Part shown: positions 13,412 through 25,745 of the stretch, one piece after another | Layout: each line of letters starts with the position of its first letter | Numbering within the stretch: position 1 is the stretch's first letter | Assembly (NCBI GenBank): GCA_027574665.1 | Contig: CM050648.1 | Span: 139,872,175 to 139,936,174, forward strand | DNA: 64,000 nt | Direction of reading: 5' to 3' | DNA from: Rhynochetos jubatus | Lineage: Eukaryota; Chordata; Aves; Eurypygiformes; Rhynochetidae | Notes under the pieces: model-generated | What the model saw: the letters and a program-made list of their open reading frames with translations, nothing else | Told to the model about the DNA's origin: nothing | Databases searched by the model: none | Position numbers and translations under genes: made by a program

Positions 13412-13476
13412 AGGTAAAATTCTCCCCATTTTACAGTTTCAGGGTGTTAGCAATAAAAACATAGTGATTTGAACCG
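13412..13476 (-). mobile_element. Possible MIR/CORE-SINE 3' relic
   Basis: The segment contains TCTCCCCATTTTACAG (13421-13436), a hallmark of the 3' part of MIR-type SINEs and L2 read in reverse, followed after a decayed stretch by AGTGATTTGAACC, which could be the old internal promoter region. Only about 65 bp are involved, so the match may be chance. Amniote MIR relics are known in bird genomes. Confidence 0.3.
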
Positions 13477-14139
13477 GAAATAACATTTTGGAAAACTTCA
13501 TGTCTTCAGTTAAAAAGGTATTGCTGATTCTGTTGTAAATGTTCTTTTGTTCTATAAATCTTTTAATTTAAAACCCGAAAAACCTGAAAGCTTTTCATGT
13601 GGTGTTTTTTGGGTCGCATGTAGGTTATATTTTGTCTCCCATCTTCTTACTTCTGCATTGTCTGTGTTCATTTAATTTTTATGCTTAGCATTACCCCATT
13701 GCTATCACCAGCTTTGTCAAACAGGATATGAAAATGCTGCAAAGGTTTCTCTCTTCCTATTGAAATTTTAGATCTGTGTTCTAGAGAGGGTCTAAGGTCA
13801 GTCTTTCCAGGTTCATACTAACCATTTTCAATTGGTTCCAGTTTCTTTTAATCGGACATCCCTGGCACACTAACTGCTTTAACACCCAAGACAGGCAGAG
13901 CCACCTTGGTCCAGGAGAGCAGTTCAGATTCTTCACATCCTGGAGATGTCTCCATGGTATTATTGTTGGTGTGTGTTTGTTCTGGCAAAAGTTGCCTTTG
14001 ACATGGCTAATGTCTTATTAAATAATTCTCTGATTTATTAATTAGGGTATAGAATAAGAGAGGCTATAAAGTGACAGGTCTGGAATGCAGACAACTTTTC
14101 CAAAGGATCAGCTTATTAAATTGGGCTCCTTTTTGACCA
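13477..14139. other. Non-coding stretch, no gene recognised
   Basis: Moderately AT-rich unique-looking DNA. A TAATTA core occurs near 14037-14042 just ahead of the AT-rich block described next. No repeat or exon recognised. Confidence 0.5.
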
Positions 14140-14300
14140 GTTAAAGGAACTTGTTAATATACAAGATATTGTGTAATATTTTTTAATTACAGAATATTGC
14201 TGTAATTAAGTAAACATAATTTAATATTACTGTGACACAAAATAATGCATTTAACCAATTAAGTACTCCATATTTTGCAGATAATGTGCACAATACATAG
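14140..14300. promoter_or_regulatory. AT-rich block with homeodomain-like sites, possible regulatory element
   Basis: About 160 bp with repeated TAATTA, AATATT and TTAATT motifs. It contains a strong dyad: TTAATTACAG (14183-14192) and its exact reverse complement CTGTAATTAA (14200-14209) around the 7-nt spacer AATATTG. TAATTA is the classic core for homeodomain proteins, so paired sites could bind dimers. Matrix-attachment DNA is an alternative, and so is plain AT-richness. No gene is visible in this window for it to act on. Confidence 0.25.
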
Positions 14301-14646
14301 TTAATAAGTGTGCATGAAGATGAAAAGGGTTTTTAGAGCTTTTTCTAAAGATGATGTGGCATCTTGGCAGCTGCTAATCTTGTTTCTAACACACTGGTAT
14401 TTAGGCTGGAGTTATTTTAAAGAAATTCTTGTGATGATGATGAACTCAGTTTGTTTGGTTTATGTGAACACACTTCTCTATCAATTTTGGCCCTTCTTAA
14501 CCGTCAAGGGGTTATCAGTCTGAGAAATAAACTGAAGAAATAATTAGATCTTACTAAGCAGACAGTTGGCAGGGTCATGTCCTTTGTTAACAAGAATGCC
14601 AACGAAACTGTCTGTTTTTTCCAATAAGATTGTTTCATCTATTAAT
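14301..14646. other. Non-coding stretch, no gene recognised
   Basis: AT-rich DNA with short frames only (71 codons on the plus strand). It ends directly at the A/C-rich tract. No repeat family recognised. Confidence 0.5.
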
Positions 14647-14775
14647 AAAAAAACCCCACCCCACCCCCCCCAAACAAAACAACCAGCACAAAAAAAACCA
14701 ACCTCAGCAACAAAACCCACCACCAAATAATCAAACCGACAAACAACAACAAAAAACCCAAACCAAACAAAAACC
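14647..14775. repeat. A/C-rich low-complexity tract (no G on plus strand over long runs)
   Basis: About 130 bp made almost only of A and C on the plus strand: AAAAAAACCCC, CCACCCCCCCC and then CAAACAAAAC-like units with occasional G and T. The minus strand is therefore G/T-rich with many GGTTTT-type words. It is neither a clean microsatellite nor a poly-A tail. Similar but shorter biased tracts lie at 31008-31073, 37198-37262 and 45821-45863. A 93-codon frame on the minus strand rich in V, G and F comes from this bias and is not a gene. Confidence 0.75.
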
Positions 14776-16399
14776 CGTATAAGCCTTTTTTGTTCATCTA
14801 TAGGCAATCTTTGCTGTGGCGACATTCTTACTATAATATAACGCCTGATAAAGCTATTAGTGTAATCCTAGGCATCAAGACCAACAGAATACTGGTGTGC
14901 TGTTAAAAAAAAAAAAAATATCCCCCCAAAACCCTCAAATATTTCAGGGTCATGAGACCTTCCTTCAAAAGTTAAGCTGCTTAAGCTCATAATTTTTAGG
15001 AACTAGGTCTGGCATTGCAAGGTAAGGAAAAGAATGTGGGCTGGCTGGGAAAACACAGGATAGTAGCAGAAAGACGTTTGCATTTCTACTGGATTTGGAT
15101 ATGCTGTGTTCATAAGAGGGCATCAGCTGGGGGCATGCCATAGAAAAGTTCAGAAGTAGCACTGCTGCTGGAGGAGAGTCCAGGAAGGTTCCTGGCCTTG
15201 AAGGTGTAATGAGAGTAGAGTACAAATTGTGTTGGAAAGATCTAAGTAGTACCAAAGAAGTGATGCCCGTTTTCTTATTGCTAAATGCAGAAGGGCAGTA
15301 TATTAGCCTTTAAAATGGAGTACTGCCCAGGTGCCAGCAAGTCCTTGCCAGCAATGTGATGGTCAGAAGAAGGGCTGTGTGGAAGAAACATTGATCAGTA
15401 CAGCAATGAGGTTTTTTTCCAATATGTCTGCTGAATGCCATGGTGCTGAGGGCTTTTGTCTTTGCCTTGGTAGAAGGCAGCAGATTGCAAGCCAGACTGC
15501 AGCAGAGAGGAGGAAGACACCACAAAAATATGTTGCATCCCAAAGGGGAAGACAAAACAGTGGTACCTAATCCCCAAAGTGCTCTTGGTAACCAGTTGAG
15601 GTTCAGATGGGAGTAAAAGGCTGCCATTGTGAAATAAATATGGGAATATTTAATCTTTCATAGGTGCCATTTATAGCCATAAGAAACTATGTTTGTATGA
15701 ATTCAGGAGACTTAAAGTGCTGATAGATATATAATCATATGATGTTAGAGCTTTACATACCAAAGTGAACCCATTTACAATCTTTGTCATGCTTTGTTCT
15801 TTATATAGTAGTAAACTCCTCACTGTAGAACAGCTTATCAAACCTTTCAATTGTTAAATTAACTCTCTACTCACTTTTGAAATGTTCTATAATGGCTATA
15901 AAGAAGGGAAAATAGAAAAAAAAAATCTTTACATTCTTAAAATAACTCATAATGCAAGAGAAAGCTTTGAGTTCAGTATTGTGATTCCTGTTCTCTGCCT
16001 TACTTTCTCTAATCCTGTTATTGACTAGGTATAATGGGCTGGCTTTTTGCTTTATCCAAATAGATTCAAGAAGCAATCTGGCTCAAGACTCAGCCTTTTG
16101 TTTTACCAGAAGCTGCATTATTTGATCTTGCAAGACTCATAGTCTGCTTATGAAATTTGGAAAACTACATTTTTTTAATTGCTTTGGACACTACTGTTCA
16201 ATGGAAAATGAGGATATCACTGGATTTCATCCAGTTCATTACAATGTCTCTTTCCATACCAGGTTTTGAAATAATAGCAAAGATCCTAAACTATATAAGT
16301 AGCTATGGAGGACTTTGGGCAACCACAAAGGCTATTTTCTTTCTGGGAAGATGGTCTCTTTAGTCTTCATTCAGAGTTGATGATGGGAAACATGATCTT
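14776..16399. other. Non-coding stretch, no gene recognised
   Basis: Includes a run of 14 A around 14905. Frames of 79-105 codons overlap on opposite strands at 15310-15627, again without motifs. No transposon recognised. Confidence 0.5.
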
Positions 16400-16470
16400 T
16401 TGAGGCTGAATCAGAACATCTGAATTGGGTTCCGGCACTGACTCTCGCTCTCTACAGGAACCTACTGCTC
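16400..16470 (+). mobile_element. Possible tRNA-headed SINE relic
   Basis: The order 'GAATCAGAACATCTGAATTGGGTTCC' then 'GGCACTGACTC' resembles the segment of MIR-like amniote SINEs that reads 'aatcaggagacctgggttc' followed by 'tgccactgactt'. The GGGTTCC word would be the decayed B box of the tRNA-derived promoter. Similarity covers only about 50 bp, so this is tentative. Confidence 0.33.
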
Positions 16471-19400
16471 TTCACTGACTATGGAGGAATCTTGGGAGCC
16501 ATGTCTCCTTATGTTAACATGAGCCTCTGAATAACCGCTGAAGACTTTATAACCTTTTTCTACTAATGAGTTCCATTAGTGTAATTCAAATCTCATTAAG
16601 CTAATTGTACTCTGTTAGACTACGCATCTCTGAAAATACGTTTAAAAAACACAAGGGATATTTAACACAGTAATGTGCTATACGAAGTACTCAATTACTG
16701 TTTGAGTAAATTTTCCCTTGCAGTTGTGCTTGTGTCCAGGCTAACTGAAGGGATATTCTTAGAATATTTTCATTCAGGGTATGGACCTTCATATCCAAGT
16801 TTTGCCATCTATCAATATTGTCTAAAATACAAATCAAAGTGCCCTGGCTTCTGGGATCCCTCCTAGGTGCACTGAGATGAATGCTGTTGCCACCCTATGA
16901 AGGAGTGCTTACCACCTCCTTTTTTAAGGCTGTGATTCTGTAAGAGGACTTCCAAGATAGAGGCATCCCAAACCCCGGCTCAGGCTTGGAAAAATCTTGG
17001 ATACTGTCTAAGACTATAAGACAGAAATAGCAACATCTGCTCTCCTGTGTTAGAAAGCTATTTGACACATTTGTGTTACTGCAAAAACTTCTCAGATCTT
17101 TGTTTCCCCAAAGAAATGTCAGGCTCCAGCCTGCCTGAAGATTGGGTTTTGTGCAGGCAGTTTGACTTGGTGCACGAGCTGTTTCTGACACCAGCAAAGG
17201 AAGACTTGCAAGGCTGTGGGGCCCTTGGGAGGATCTTGCCAGCAATACGCTGGTTTTGGCAAGGCAAACCCAGCTAGCTCTGCTGTGCCTGGGAATGAGG
17301 AAATCTCTCAGGTATGCAGATCTTGTTTCATGTAGGTTTTTGTAGGTCAGAGCTTACCTTTGGGCTCTCAAGAAAGCTGTGGGTCTGACTGGGAGCATAC
17401 TGGGACCAACATGTAGAAATAATGCACTCTAGACGTGGCAGTGGGTGGAGATCAGGCTAATAAGAGATGCAAATAAGAATTAGTGTCTTTATTTCTTGAT
17501 TACAAACAGGAATTGTTCAGTTTTTTATGTATAAGTTACTGCTTCCACATTCCAGCTCACCTGCATTGCCATTAAAACCTCTATGATTATTCATAGGGAT
17601 CTCAAAGGTTAGAAAGATAACTTTCTTTTTCTTTCGTTGCTTCTTTTTCTCCATGATCTGTGGTGACTTGGCTTTCCAGATTTGCATCTTGCTCAATGGT
17701 GCAAATTTCCCTTGGGCCTGTAACCTACTGGGCTAGTGAAATCTGTAATGAATGGAAGTGGTGCAATGCAGGGGAAGACTTTGATATGTGAGAGATGTCT
17801 GTACTAATTAGTAAAACTTGTGATTAAAGTAAGTGTGGAGTGGGGAAGAGGGAATGCTGCAGCAACAAAAGCTGTCCAGGTGCAAAATATGCTGATTATA
17901 AGCTTGAACTCCTTGGAGAAAAGGGATGATAATGGCTTATTGATGACAAAAAGTGTTTTAGAAGCAAAACTGAAGTATCACATGTAGAAGTGTTACTTGC
18001 GCTTTCAAAGTGGGAGAGTAGTTCTCCTATCTATCTGCTTAGCCATGGGAGAATTTAATATTAAAATTGGGGTTTGTAACAGGAGTAGGAATTGGAGAGC
18101 AATGAGAAGAATTTGGCTTCCAAAACCAGTGGTGAAGTGCTTGATAGAAATTCTTGTAATGGTCAGTACATTTCCAGTGGAAAACTATCTGTAAAACAGA
18201 GTTTTGTGAACTTCCTGAAATGACATAGGGAATGTAAAGCTTCTCTCTAGGTTTTAGGAACATGCTGATGACTAGATGTTATAGATGACCACCACCACCG
18301 ATGTGGCTGGTAACCAAAGAGCAGCAACAGGAAGGTTGCTGTCAGCCAGAATGCTGACAAAGTGGTTTTCATCTCTAATGCTTTCTCTATTCCAAGAACA
18401 AGGATTTTTTTGTTGTTGTTGTTTGTTTAAAATTAGATGTTCTTTGAATCATGTATCTTTCCTGGGAGGCAGAGGTGAGAATAAACTATGGACAGTGTTG
18501 ATCAGGGTACTTGGTATAGTACCAGAAAGCCCCACGAATGAGGTCCAATAAAAGAAAAAGCACTCGGGGAAATGTTCCAACTGGGGAGGAACACATCTTA
18601 AAAAGAGGGGAGAGAAACATCAAAGCAGTTTTGATCTGGGAAAACTGCAGGGTAACATGGTTTTATGCATTAAGAACTAGTAAGGAGGTATGGTAAGTGT
18701 TAGTGAGCTTATATTTGCTCTTGGTATTTTGACTATGAGAATGATATTCCAACAGGAGAAAAATGGTATATTAGTCAAATTACAAAAGAGAAGGGTTAAT
18801 AAGGAGGCTGGACTGTAGCTCAAGACATCAGGCCCTCATCAGATTGTCATCTTTAAGCCATAGTTCAGGGGAGCACTGTATACAAAAAAAAAAAAAAATC
18901 ATTCTTTGTGAAATTTGTTTGAGAAAACATGGAGAAAAACATTGAACTGTGTCTCTTATTTGTTTTGTCACATCTTTGAAGTAACAACGTTCCCCCAAGG
19001 AGGTAGAAATTGGTATGCAGATCTGCCTGTTGTCTGTGACGCCCTGGCACTGAAGAAATGAGTCTGTCTTCTTTGCTCTTCTTCTGACCTTATAACTCTC
19101 AGGTTCTTGGCGACAGAAGGACGTTTTTTAATCTGTGTACTGTTGTACAGAAGGCAGAAATCAGGATGGGCTTGTCAGCTGTTAAGTGCAGAAGTCTTCA
19201 ACCTGAATTTTTATTTCCTTAATGCTCTTTTCTGTAATCCCAAGATATAGACCTACATCCAAGAGGATGGCAGTTTGATAGATGTCCTCTTGACTTCAGC
19301 AATGGTTGACTTTTAAGTATCACTTATTCAGCGCACTGAAGTGTGAATCCTTGTGCAATGTGTAACTAAGTAGTGTGAATTTTATTCTTTGAACAGTATT

Positions 19401-21774
19401 TTTACATACTGCAGACCTTGAAATCCTGTTGGATTCTGGCCTCAAAATGCTAGAGTTCTGACTGGTGCAATGTTTGAGTTCAGCTAGGATATTTCTGAGC
19501 TATTTAAAATGTGATTTGGGTTCTTTCTCAAATATTCTTCTGCCTTTCTCTGCTAGAGCTCTAAAGAAAACCACATTTTTTTGTGAAAGATAGAGGATCA
19601 AGATTGAAAGACCCCAAATTAAAAAAGGGTAACAGCTGGCATACTTTACCTTGGGCTGTGGTATACACACACTTCCTATTTTGCTCATTTCTCTTTGAAT
19701 ATATTCTAACTTCAGCTTCTAGTCCTTGAGTCTTCTTATGCGTCTCTGTTCCAGTCATGCACTAAACTGTATCTGAAATCTTGCCCTCAGTAATGTTATG
19801 ATAGGTGCAAAGTGCCAGTCTTCTAAAGCAGACACTACGTAATGTGGTAAAACACAATGAGCAAATATTTATTAGAGGAGATGTACGTATGCATCACACT
19901 GCCTGATTTGAACATCCAGATGATAAAAGGAACCAGCGCAATGAGGATGCTGTTTCATGCCTCCATTACTGTTCTTCAATAATCTGAGAATTTGAAAGAC
20001 ATTAATATGCAATGATCTTTTTTTTTCCTAGTTCTTTTTATATCGTAGTGCATGATAAGAAAAGATACTTTAGGTGAGATATTTTAATATTCACCCCTTT
20101 TCAACTGTTGAAAAACTTGCAGCAACAATAAGCTACAAAATCTTGACCATGAGGCAGCTTCTAAATTATTACTAAGCACAAGCTTGTCAATGTTATATTA
20201 AAGCATAATTAAAGTTAGGGAAATAAAATCAGCAAGAGCTGCTTATCAGCTTGCATATGTATCTGGAACAAGTTGGAGCAGACTGGCAAGAGGCTTTCAC
20301 AGTATGTGGGAAAATGCTACAGTTCTTTCTTTGGGTGGATTGTCCTTCGTACTATTGCTTCAGCAGTTTTTTCAAAATCTTTCCCTTCTTTGCGATGTAT
20401 CCTTGTCCCACATACACTAGCAGAATGGGGCAGGTTTGCATAAAATTGAGGGGAAGATGCTTTCTGGTGGGACCTGATTCTGCAAGCTTTAAAATGCCAG
20501 CTTTCTGCAAATGTTACTGCTCTCCTAAATTAATAAATTTGGCTAGTCATTTGACTGCAGGAATCCAGCCCATAATGATGTGGAAACAAAGAAAGCTCAC
20601 CTTGAGAGTTAGGCAATACTGGTAGCCAAGGTTCCATCATGTTTTGAAGTATTTCCTACCCCATGAAGAAAACTGTACTTATTTAGGTTTAGAAATCAAA
20701 AGCACATTTAATATACCTGAATGTATAAATCAAGCAATCAAAGGCTGAAGTACAGGAGACAGATTTACATATAATTTGTGGTAAAAATTAAGTGCTTCAG
20801 TATGTCTTCAATATTGTTCTCATTTTGCCCAAATAAATTGTGTTAAATAATCCTTTGAGTGACAGAAATTATACCTTTCAGATCACATATGCATTTTAGT
20901 TAGTAGAGCCCTGCTAAATACAGCACAGTATACGTGCATCCGGTGACACAAATTTACAGTACTTAACGGGAGATTTAAAATGCAACGCAGTTGGCTTCAC
21001 TGCAGAACAAAGAATAGAGTAAGACAAACTGTAGATGCCCCTCCTTTGTGGAGGATGATGGAGATGGCTGTGTTCAAAGTATGGTTCTGCTTGAAACAGT
21101 GCTTCCTGCAGCTTTCTTGTTTTGTGTGCACAAGTGGCTTCTCCGAACAGGCTTCTTGCAAGTCAAACATAGTATGGCCAAACTCAGAGGCTGCAGTGGT
21201 GTTTATGAATATAGCATAGCTACAGCATAGAGCAGAATGAGACCAAAGTGACACAATATGTCCCCAAGAAGACTGACCCAATATTTTTCTAAGCTTTATT
21301 TTGTTCCCTACATCCCTTTCCCCTGGAAACCTGGACAGTCCGAAGATTCTGGAAATGCTGCTGTAATTAAATATGTGGTATGTAGTGCAGTGCTTTATCT
21401 CCCTAGTCTTTCCTGTGAGCTCGGCTTTGGGATGAGGTGCATTTTCTATAAAGCACAACAGTTACCACCCCTCATGACAGAAGATAAAGGACAGTTGTTC
21501 AGGGCTGACTGTGGACAGCTGATCTTCCCTCAAGAGACATGGACAGAGGTCTTTACTCATTCTATGTTATTTGCAAAGTCAACAGTGTTGTTTGACCGTA
21601 AGGACATTCTTTTATTCCCTTAGCTGAGTGTTAAGCCCTTCCTAATGGCAGCACGTAGATCTGCATTTGTTCAAGTGTTCCTTCTGCAGTCCTGAGGAAG
21701 ACGAGGGTCAATGTAGCATGGCCATCCTTACGTGAATGTACTTCTAGACCTTGCGTAATCAGCACAAATGGGCA
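16471..21774. other. Long non-coding stretch, no gene recognised
   Basis: About 5.3 kb with no exon, RNA gene or repeat family that I can support. Minor items are a run of 15 A at 18884-18898 and a GTT-rich stretch near 18408-18426. The largest frames (153 codons at 20997-21458 minus, 124 at 20251-20625 plus, 121 at 21258-21623 plus) show no domain, no signal peptide pattern and no repeat similarity. Single exons of an unknown gene cannot be excluded by reading alone. Confidence 0.5.
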
Positions 21775-21992
21775 GGAAATTCTGTGTAAACATATGAAAA
21801 CTTCTTTACTGTGAATGTGGTCAAAGAGTGAAACAGGTTGCCCACAGAGGTTCTGAAGTCTTCATCCTTGGAGCTATTCAAAACCCGACTGGACACAGAC
21901 CTGAGCAACATGCTCTCCCTGGACATGCTTTGAGCAGGGGGTTTTGACTAGACCATCTACAGAGGACACTTCCAGCCTCAGCCATTCTGTGA
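21775..21992 (+). mobile_element. CR1 LINE, truncated 3' end (older subfamily)
   Basis: The plus strand follows the 3' part of a bird CR1: 'GTAAACATATGAAAACTTCTT', 'ACTGTGAATGTGGTCAAAG', 'GAAACAGGTTGCCCACAGAGG', 'TTCATCCTTGGAGCTATTCA', 'AAACCCGACTGGACAC', 'TTGAGCAGGGGGTTTTGACTAG' and finally 'CAGCCATTCTGTGAT'. The GAAACAGGTTGCCC segment is the remnant of the W/HNRLP motif at the ORF2 C-terminus. A single end motif remains. The wording (gacacagac...gagcagggggtt) differs from the copies at 37992 and 43568, so it belongs to another subfamily. The copy is 5'-truncated, non-functional and diverged by substitutions and small indels. Confidence 0.9.
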
Positions 21993-22510
21993 TCAGGAAC
22001 TTTTCCCGACCAGGCATGGACAGTTTGCTCTGTGTGCTGTTATGGGTCTGAAGCACTGTGGATGGAGATAGGTGGAGTTAGCCAAATGCAAAATGCACAC
22101 ATAACCTACAAAACTATATGTATTGAGCATCTTTTTCTGCCAGATACTTCTGTATCTGTCCTTCAACTAGCACTATTGAGCCCTGTGTCACACTTCCTAG
22201 TATGTTCCATCCTTTACAAAGGCCTGATCCAAACCCTGCTGAAGTCCCTATGTTGTTTCCCACTTACTTTGGCAGACAGGACCTCAGTTTCTAATCTAAC
22301 TTTGTTCTCTGCTGGTGGCAAATCTGGATTGCAAAGAGGAGGTGTTTTCCTGATTAATTACTGAGTCTCATGCTGCTGCCTGGGATATTCTAGGACCGGG
22401 TCTGATGTAAACTGCTGTTCTTGGTCTCTGAAAAGGAAGAACCTGAAACCCCTTGGTTTTGAGACAGCTGGTAGTACTGCTTGGGATACACACATTAATC
22501 ACCCTCCGAA
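21993..22510. other. Non-coding stretch, no gene recognised
   Basis: Downstream flank of the CR1 3' end. One 110-codon frame (22032-22364, plus) has no recognisable motif. Confidence 0.5.
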
Positions 22511-23119
22511 ATGATTTGTCTGCAGAAATACTGCTATGCTGTCACTCCATGCAGGCCCCCACCCCATGTGCGCATGCACACACGCTTCCCTGCCAGTCCA
22601 TCATCTCCGACTGGCAGCTATTTTTGCAAAGCTGCCTTCTGTTTTGTCTCCTGCTTTTCTGCCTTTGCTCACATGTGTCTCTCACTGATGCCATCTCTCC
22701 CTTTCATAGGCAGGGAGCTATTCTCTCACTTAAAGCTGCTTTGCTTTTCATCCCACTCCATCATCTTCAGCAACACAGGCAGTGCCCAGAGAGCTATTTG
22801 CCTTTTCATTTTAAAGGACAGACTTCCGGTTTACACTATTGCCAGACAATTTCTTTCAATACATAACTATGTGCATATGCCTTTCCTTTCCAACAGAGAC
22901 TTATTTTACAGCAGCTTTTCTCTTACAGACACCTGCAAACTCTTTATTGATTTGTCTTGCCAGCTCTCCCTGCTCAGTCGCGGTGCTGTCAGGGTCTCTG
23001 GCTCTGTTTACTTCCTGCAGTTTTCCCCTTCTCCTTGCATAAAGGTGCAGGCAGGTATACCTATGAGGCCTCTATTGTCAGCAAAAATGGACTCCCAGTG
23101 TGGCCAGAAGCATAAATAA
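22511..23119 (+). other. 202-codon open frame of unknown standing, probably chance
   Basis: An ATG-started frame of 202 codons lies in pyrimidine-rich DNA and gives a product rich in S, L, F, C and P. I recognise no domain or conserved motif. Two splice-acceptor-like sites (pyrimidine tract plus CATAG near 22710 and TTACAG near 22920) occur inside it. A second long frame overlaps in another register (22453-22866), which fits stop-poor C/T-rich composition better than selection on one protein. I infer non-coding DNA. Confidence 0.1.
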
Positions 23120-25660
23120 CTTCCTTGTGGTCTTGTCCAAAAAATAAATTTAAACAAAGACCTTTCATCTGTCTGCACCCAGAGAAACTGAAAAAAAGAC
23201 TCCACTACTGTGTCTTCTATAGCTTTATAAATAGAGTGTTCCTTTCCTTTCCCTGCCTTCTCATTGGAGACGAATGAATGCTGTTCATGGAAATTTAGTG
23301 CCCTTGCCCCCTTGGTAGAAATGGCATTAAAAAGAAAACAAAAGTGAAAGAAAACGAGTTTGGTATAAAATGACCATTTGCTTCAAAAGAGCATTGATTG
23401 AATAATAGATCAAGCTTCACTTCAGTGATGTGTTTTACATGAAAGACATGCCTTTGACCACATGCTTCTGCTCAGCATTAACTTGAGAGACTGAAATGTG
23501 TTGAGTATTCTCTCTAATTTAATAATCAGTGGTTAATTCTTTTCTGGCCTCTTCTGATCCTTTTGATAACACTCACTGGCCACTAAAAATATGAAGGTGA
23601 GATTTAAATTGAGCTCAAGACTCTGGAGCTTTAATTAGCAGACTAAGTTGGTTTTCTCCAGCATAAACCAATAGACATTGATGTTCAGATTTGCAGCTAG
23701 AGTGAGATAGGAAAGTGCTTCTGCAATCCCTGCAGCAACACTGGCTTTTTCCAGTGGCACAGCTGATCTCTGTTTAGGGATAGGGCTGATTCAGTCACAC
23801 TAAAATTTTAACACCTACACTGTCTCATGCTTCCTAGGGAGTTTGCCAGTGGTTTAAAAATAGAGAATTTGGGGTTGTGCATCTTTGATCCCTCTCATGT
23901 CGTCACAGATGAAGTACTACTCTTCTCCAGTCCTGTTTGCATTTCAGAAGGACTGCTTCTCCTGCCAGGCAGGAGCTTTAGCTTCTTCTCCCAGTTCCCA
24001 TCCCATGAAAAATTCCTCTTTTCACTCCCCACGTGAGCCTTGCTGAAATTCTTTCACCCACATCGCAACATCCTCTTGTGCCTGGCACTGTGGGTTCTGC
24101 TGCTCCAGCTCGTCTCCCAGCTGAACTGGATCAAAGGCAGTTGACCTTGTCAGTCTGCAGACTGACACTAGTGATTGCTCTACAATGAAATTCTATTTCC
24201 ATGGGCTAATTTAATGCTAAACTTCACACTGTTTTATTCCTGAAAGTGAAAAATAAGATCAATTGTAACTTGTACACTGTTGATTTGCTACATGGTAGCC
24301 TTGACTTTATCAGCATTCAATCCAAAGACATCAGAGACATTGTTCTTTGCCTCTGTGAGAAGGGAAAGGATGATTTCAGATTTTAAGCTGGTTAATTAAA
24401 ATCAACCCCTGTTTCAGGGTGGGGGGAGAAATCCAATCCCAACCTTTATATTTTGGCAGTTTTCAGGTGGTAATTTTTGGTACGTGGTGAAACCCATGTT
24501 TTTACAACTGATGGTCAGGTTTAGTTCTGCTCCCAGTTGCTCTCTACGGAAACTTTGCCATTTAAATGAATGGCAATAAAATCCGGGCACAACTATTAGC
24601 ATAAACAGTCAAACCACTACTGGTTTAGTCCAAATTCAGATTGCTTGCTGATAATTTGAGCAATAAACTGGCTTTGATAAATTCCTTTCCCAACATTATT
24701 TTATCATCATAATTATTTGCTGTTCTGCTTTGAATCTGCAAATTATCTCATAGTTATATTTCCTTATGCAATAAAAACTAGGTACATGATCTATTGTCTT
24801 GCCAACGTAAAATAGATAAAACTTTGAAAGATTATTCCTGACCCTTCAAGCAGAGCTGCAATAAATAAATAAATGATTACTTAGGTGACAGATTCTTAAA
24901 GGTATAAGTATAAAACGAGTATGAGGTGCAACACTTAGCATACACACAGCCGTATAAGTTTTTTCTGAAGGCTAATTCTAAAGCTATATTCAGATTAGAA
25001 ATGGAATTGTAATAGATTTTTCATTTTGAAACATATGTTGATAAAATATTTCTCTGTAAAAGGAACATAGTCTTTGAGTTTGAGCATTTGTAGCTTAGCC
25101 AATAAACCTGTCTAAAAGACACAGTGGATGAAGGTACATCAATCACATTTTATGATTATGATAGCAACATGGCAAAGAGGTAATGTACCAAATAAGTGTT
25201 GAAATTGATGGCTGTACCTTTTATAGGTTATAAAGAGCACAGACTTGTGAGATGTATCTATTTGCAATTTTGTTGGCAATTACTCAGATATTTTGGATAC
25301 AAATATTACAAAATCAGATATAGAATTATTGGCATGCATTTTTATTTCCAAGAATGTGTAAAAAATACTGATTAAGAAGGACCACCAATCATATGCAGAA
25401 TAGAAATACACACAGAGGTTTATTTCAGCAAATGTGTCTTAGAGCCTGCTCTTGAGGTGTTTACGATCTTTTTAATTCATTTTCTACATCTACTGATAAA
25501 CCAAGTTTTGATTGAAAACATTTTTAATGAAAGCGGTGGGGTTTCTGAGTGTCTCCTGTGAACATATTCAGGTAAACATTAGCAAAAGAAATTTGACCTG
25601 CTTTTCATTTTATAACTGACCCATGAACCTCCACATCACCTTCTAGATTTAGTGACAATT
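23120..25660. other. Non-coding stretch, AT-rich in its second half
   Basis: No exon or repeat family recognised. The part from about 24600 to 25450 is AT-rich and texture-wise like conserved or scaffold-type non-coding DNA. A short AAAT microsatellite sits at 24861-24874 (about 3.5 units). Confidence 0.5.
24861..24874. repeat. AAAT tetranucleotide microsatellite (short)
   Basis: ATAAATAAATAAAT, about 3.5 units. Too short to carry meaning beyond a possible length polymorphism. Confidence 0.7.
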
Positions 25661-25679
25661 CAGTACACTGTGTGTACTG
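25661..25679. repeat. Perfect 8-bp inverted repeat with 3-nt spacer
   Basis: CAGTACAC (25661-25668) and GTGTACTG (25672-25679) flank TGT. A further TGTACA word follows directly. Such a dyad could be a dimer-binding site, but there is no nearby gene to judge it by. Confidence 0.5.
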
Positions 25680-25745
25680 TACAATAAATAATTCATGAGC
25701 AGCCTTCACCCTGACAGAAGTTGAGAAAGACTGTTGCAAAAGTGT

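Noticed and set aside
14544-14825. 93-codon valine/glycine-rich minus-strand frame
   Set aside because: Product of the A/C-rich tract; no domain and no gene context.
16925-16950. GGCTGTGATTCTGTAAGAGG as a CR1 end motif
   Set aside because: No GGTTGGA/CCTTCCAACC-type sequence precedes it, so the similarity is likely chance.
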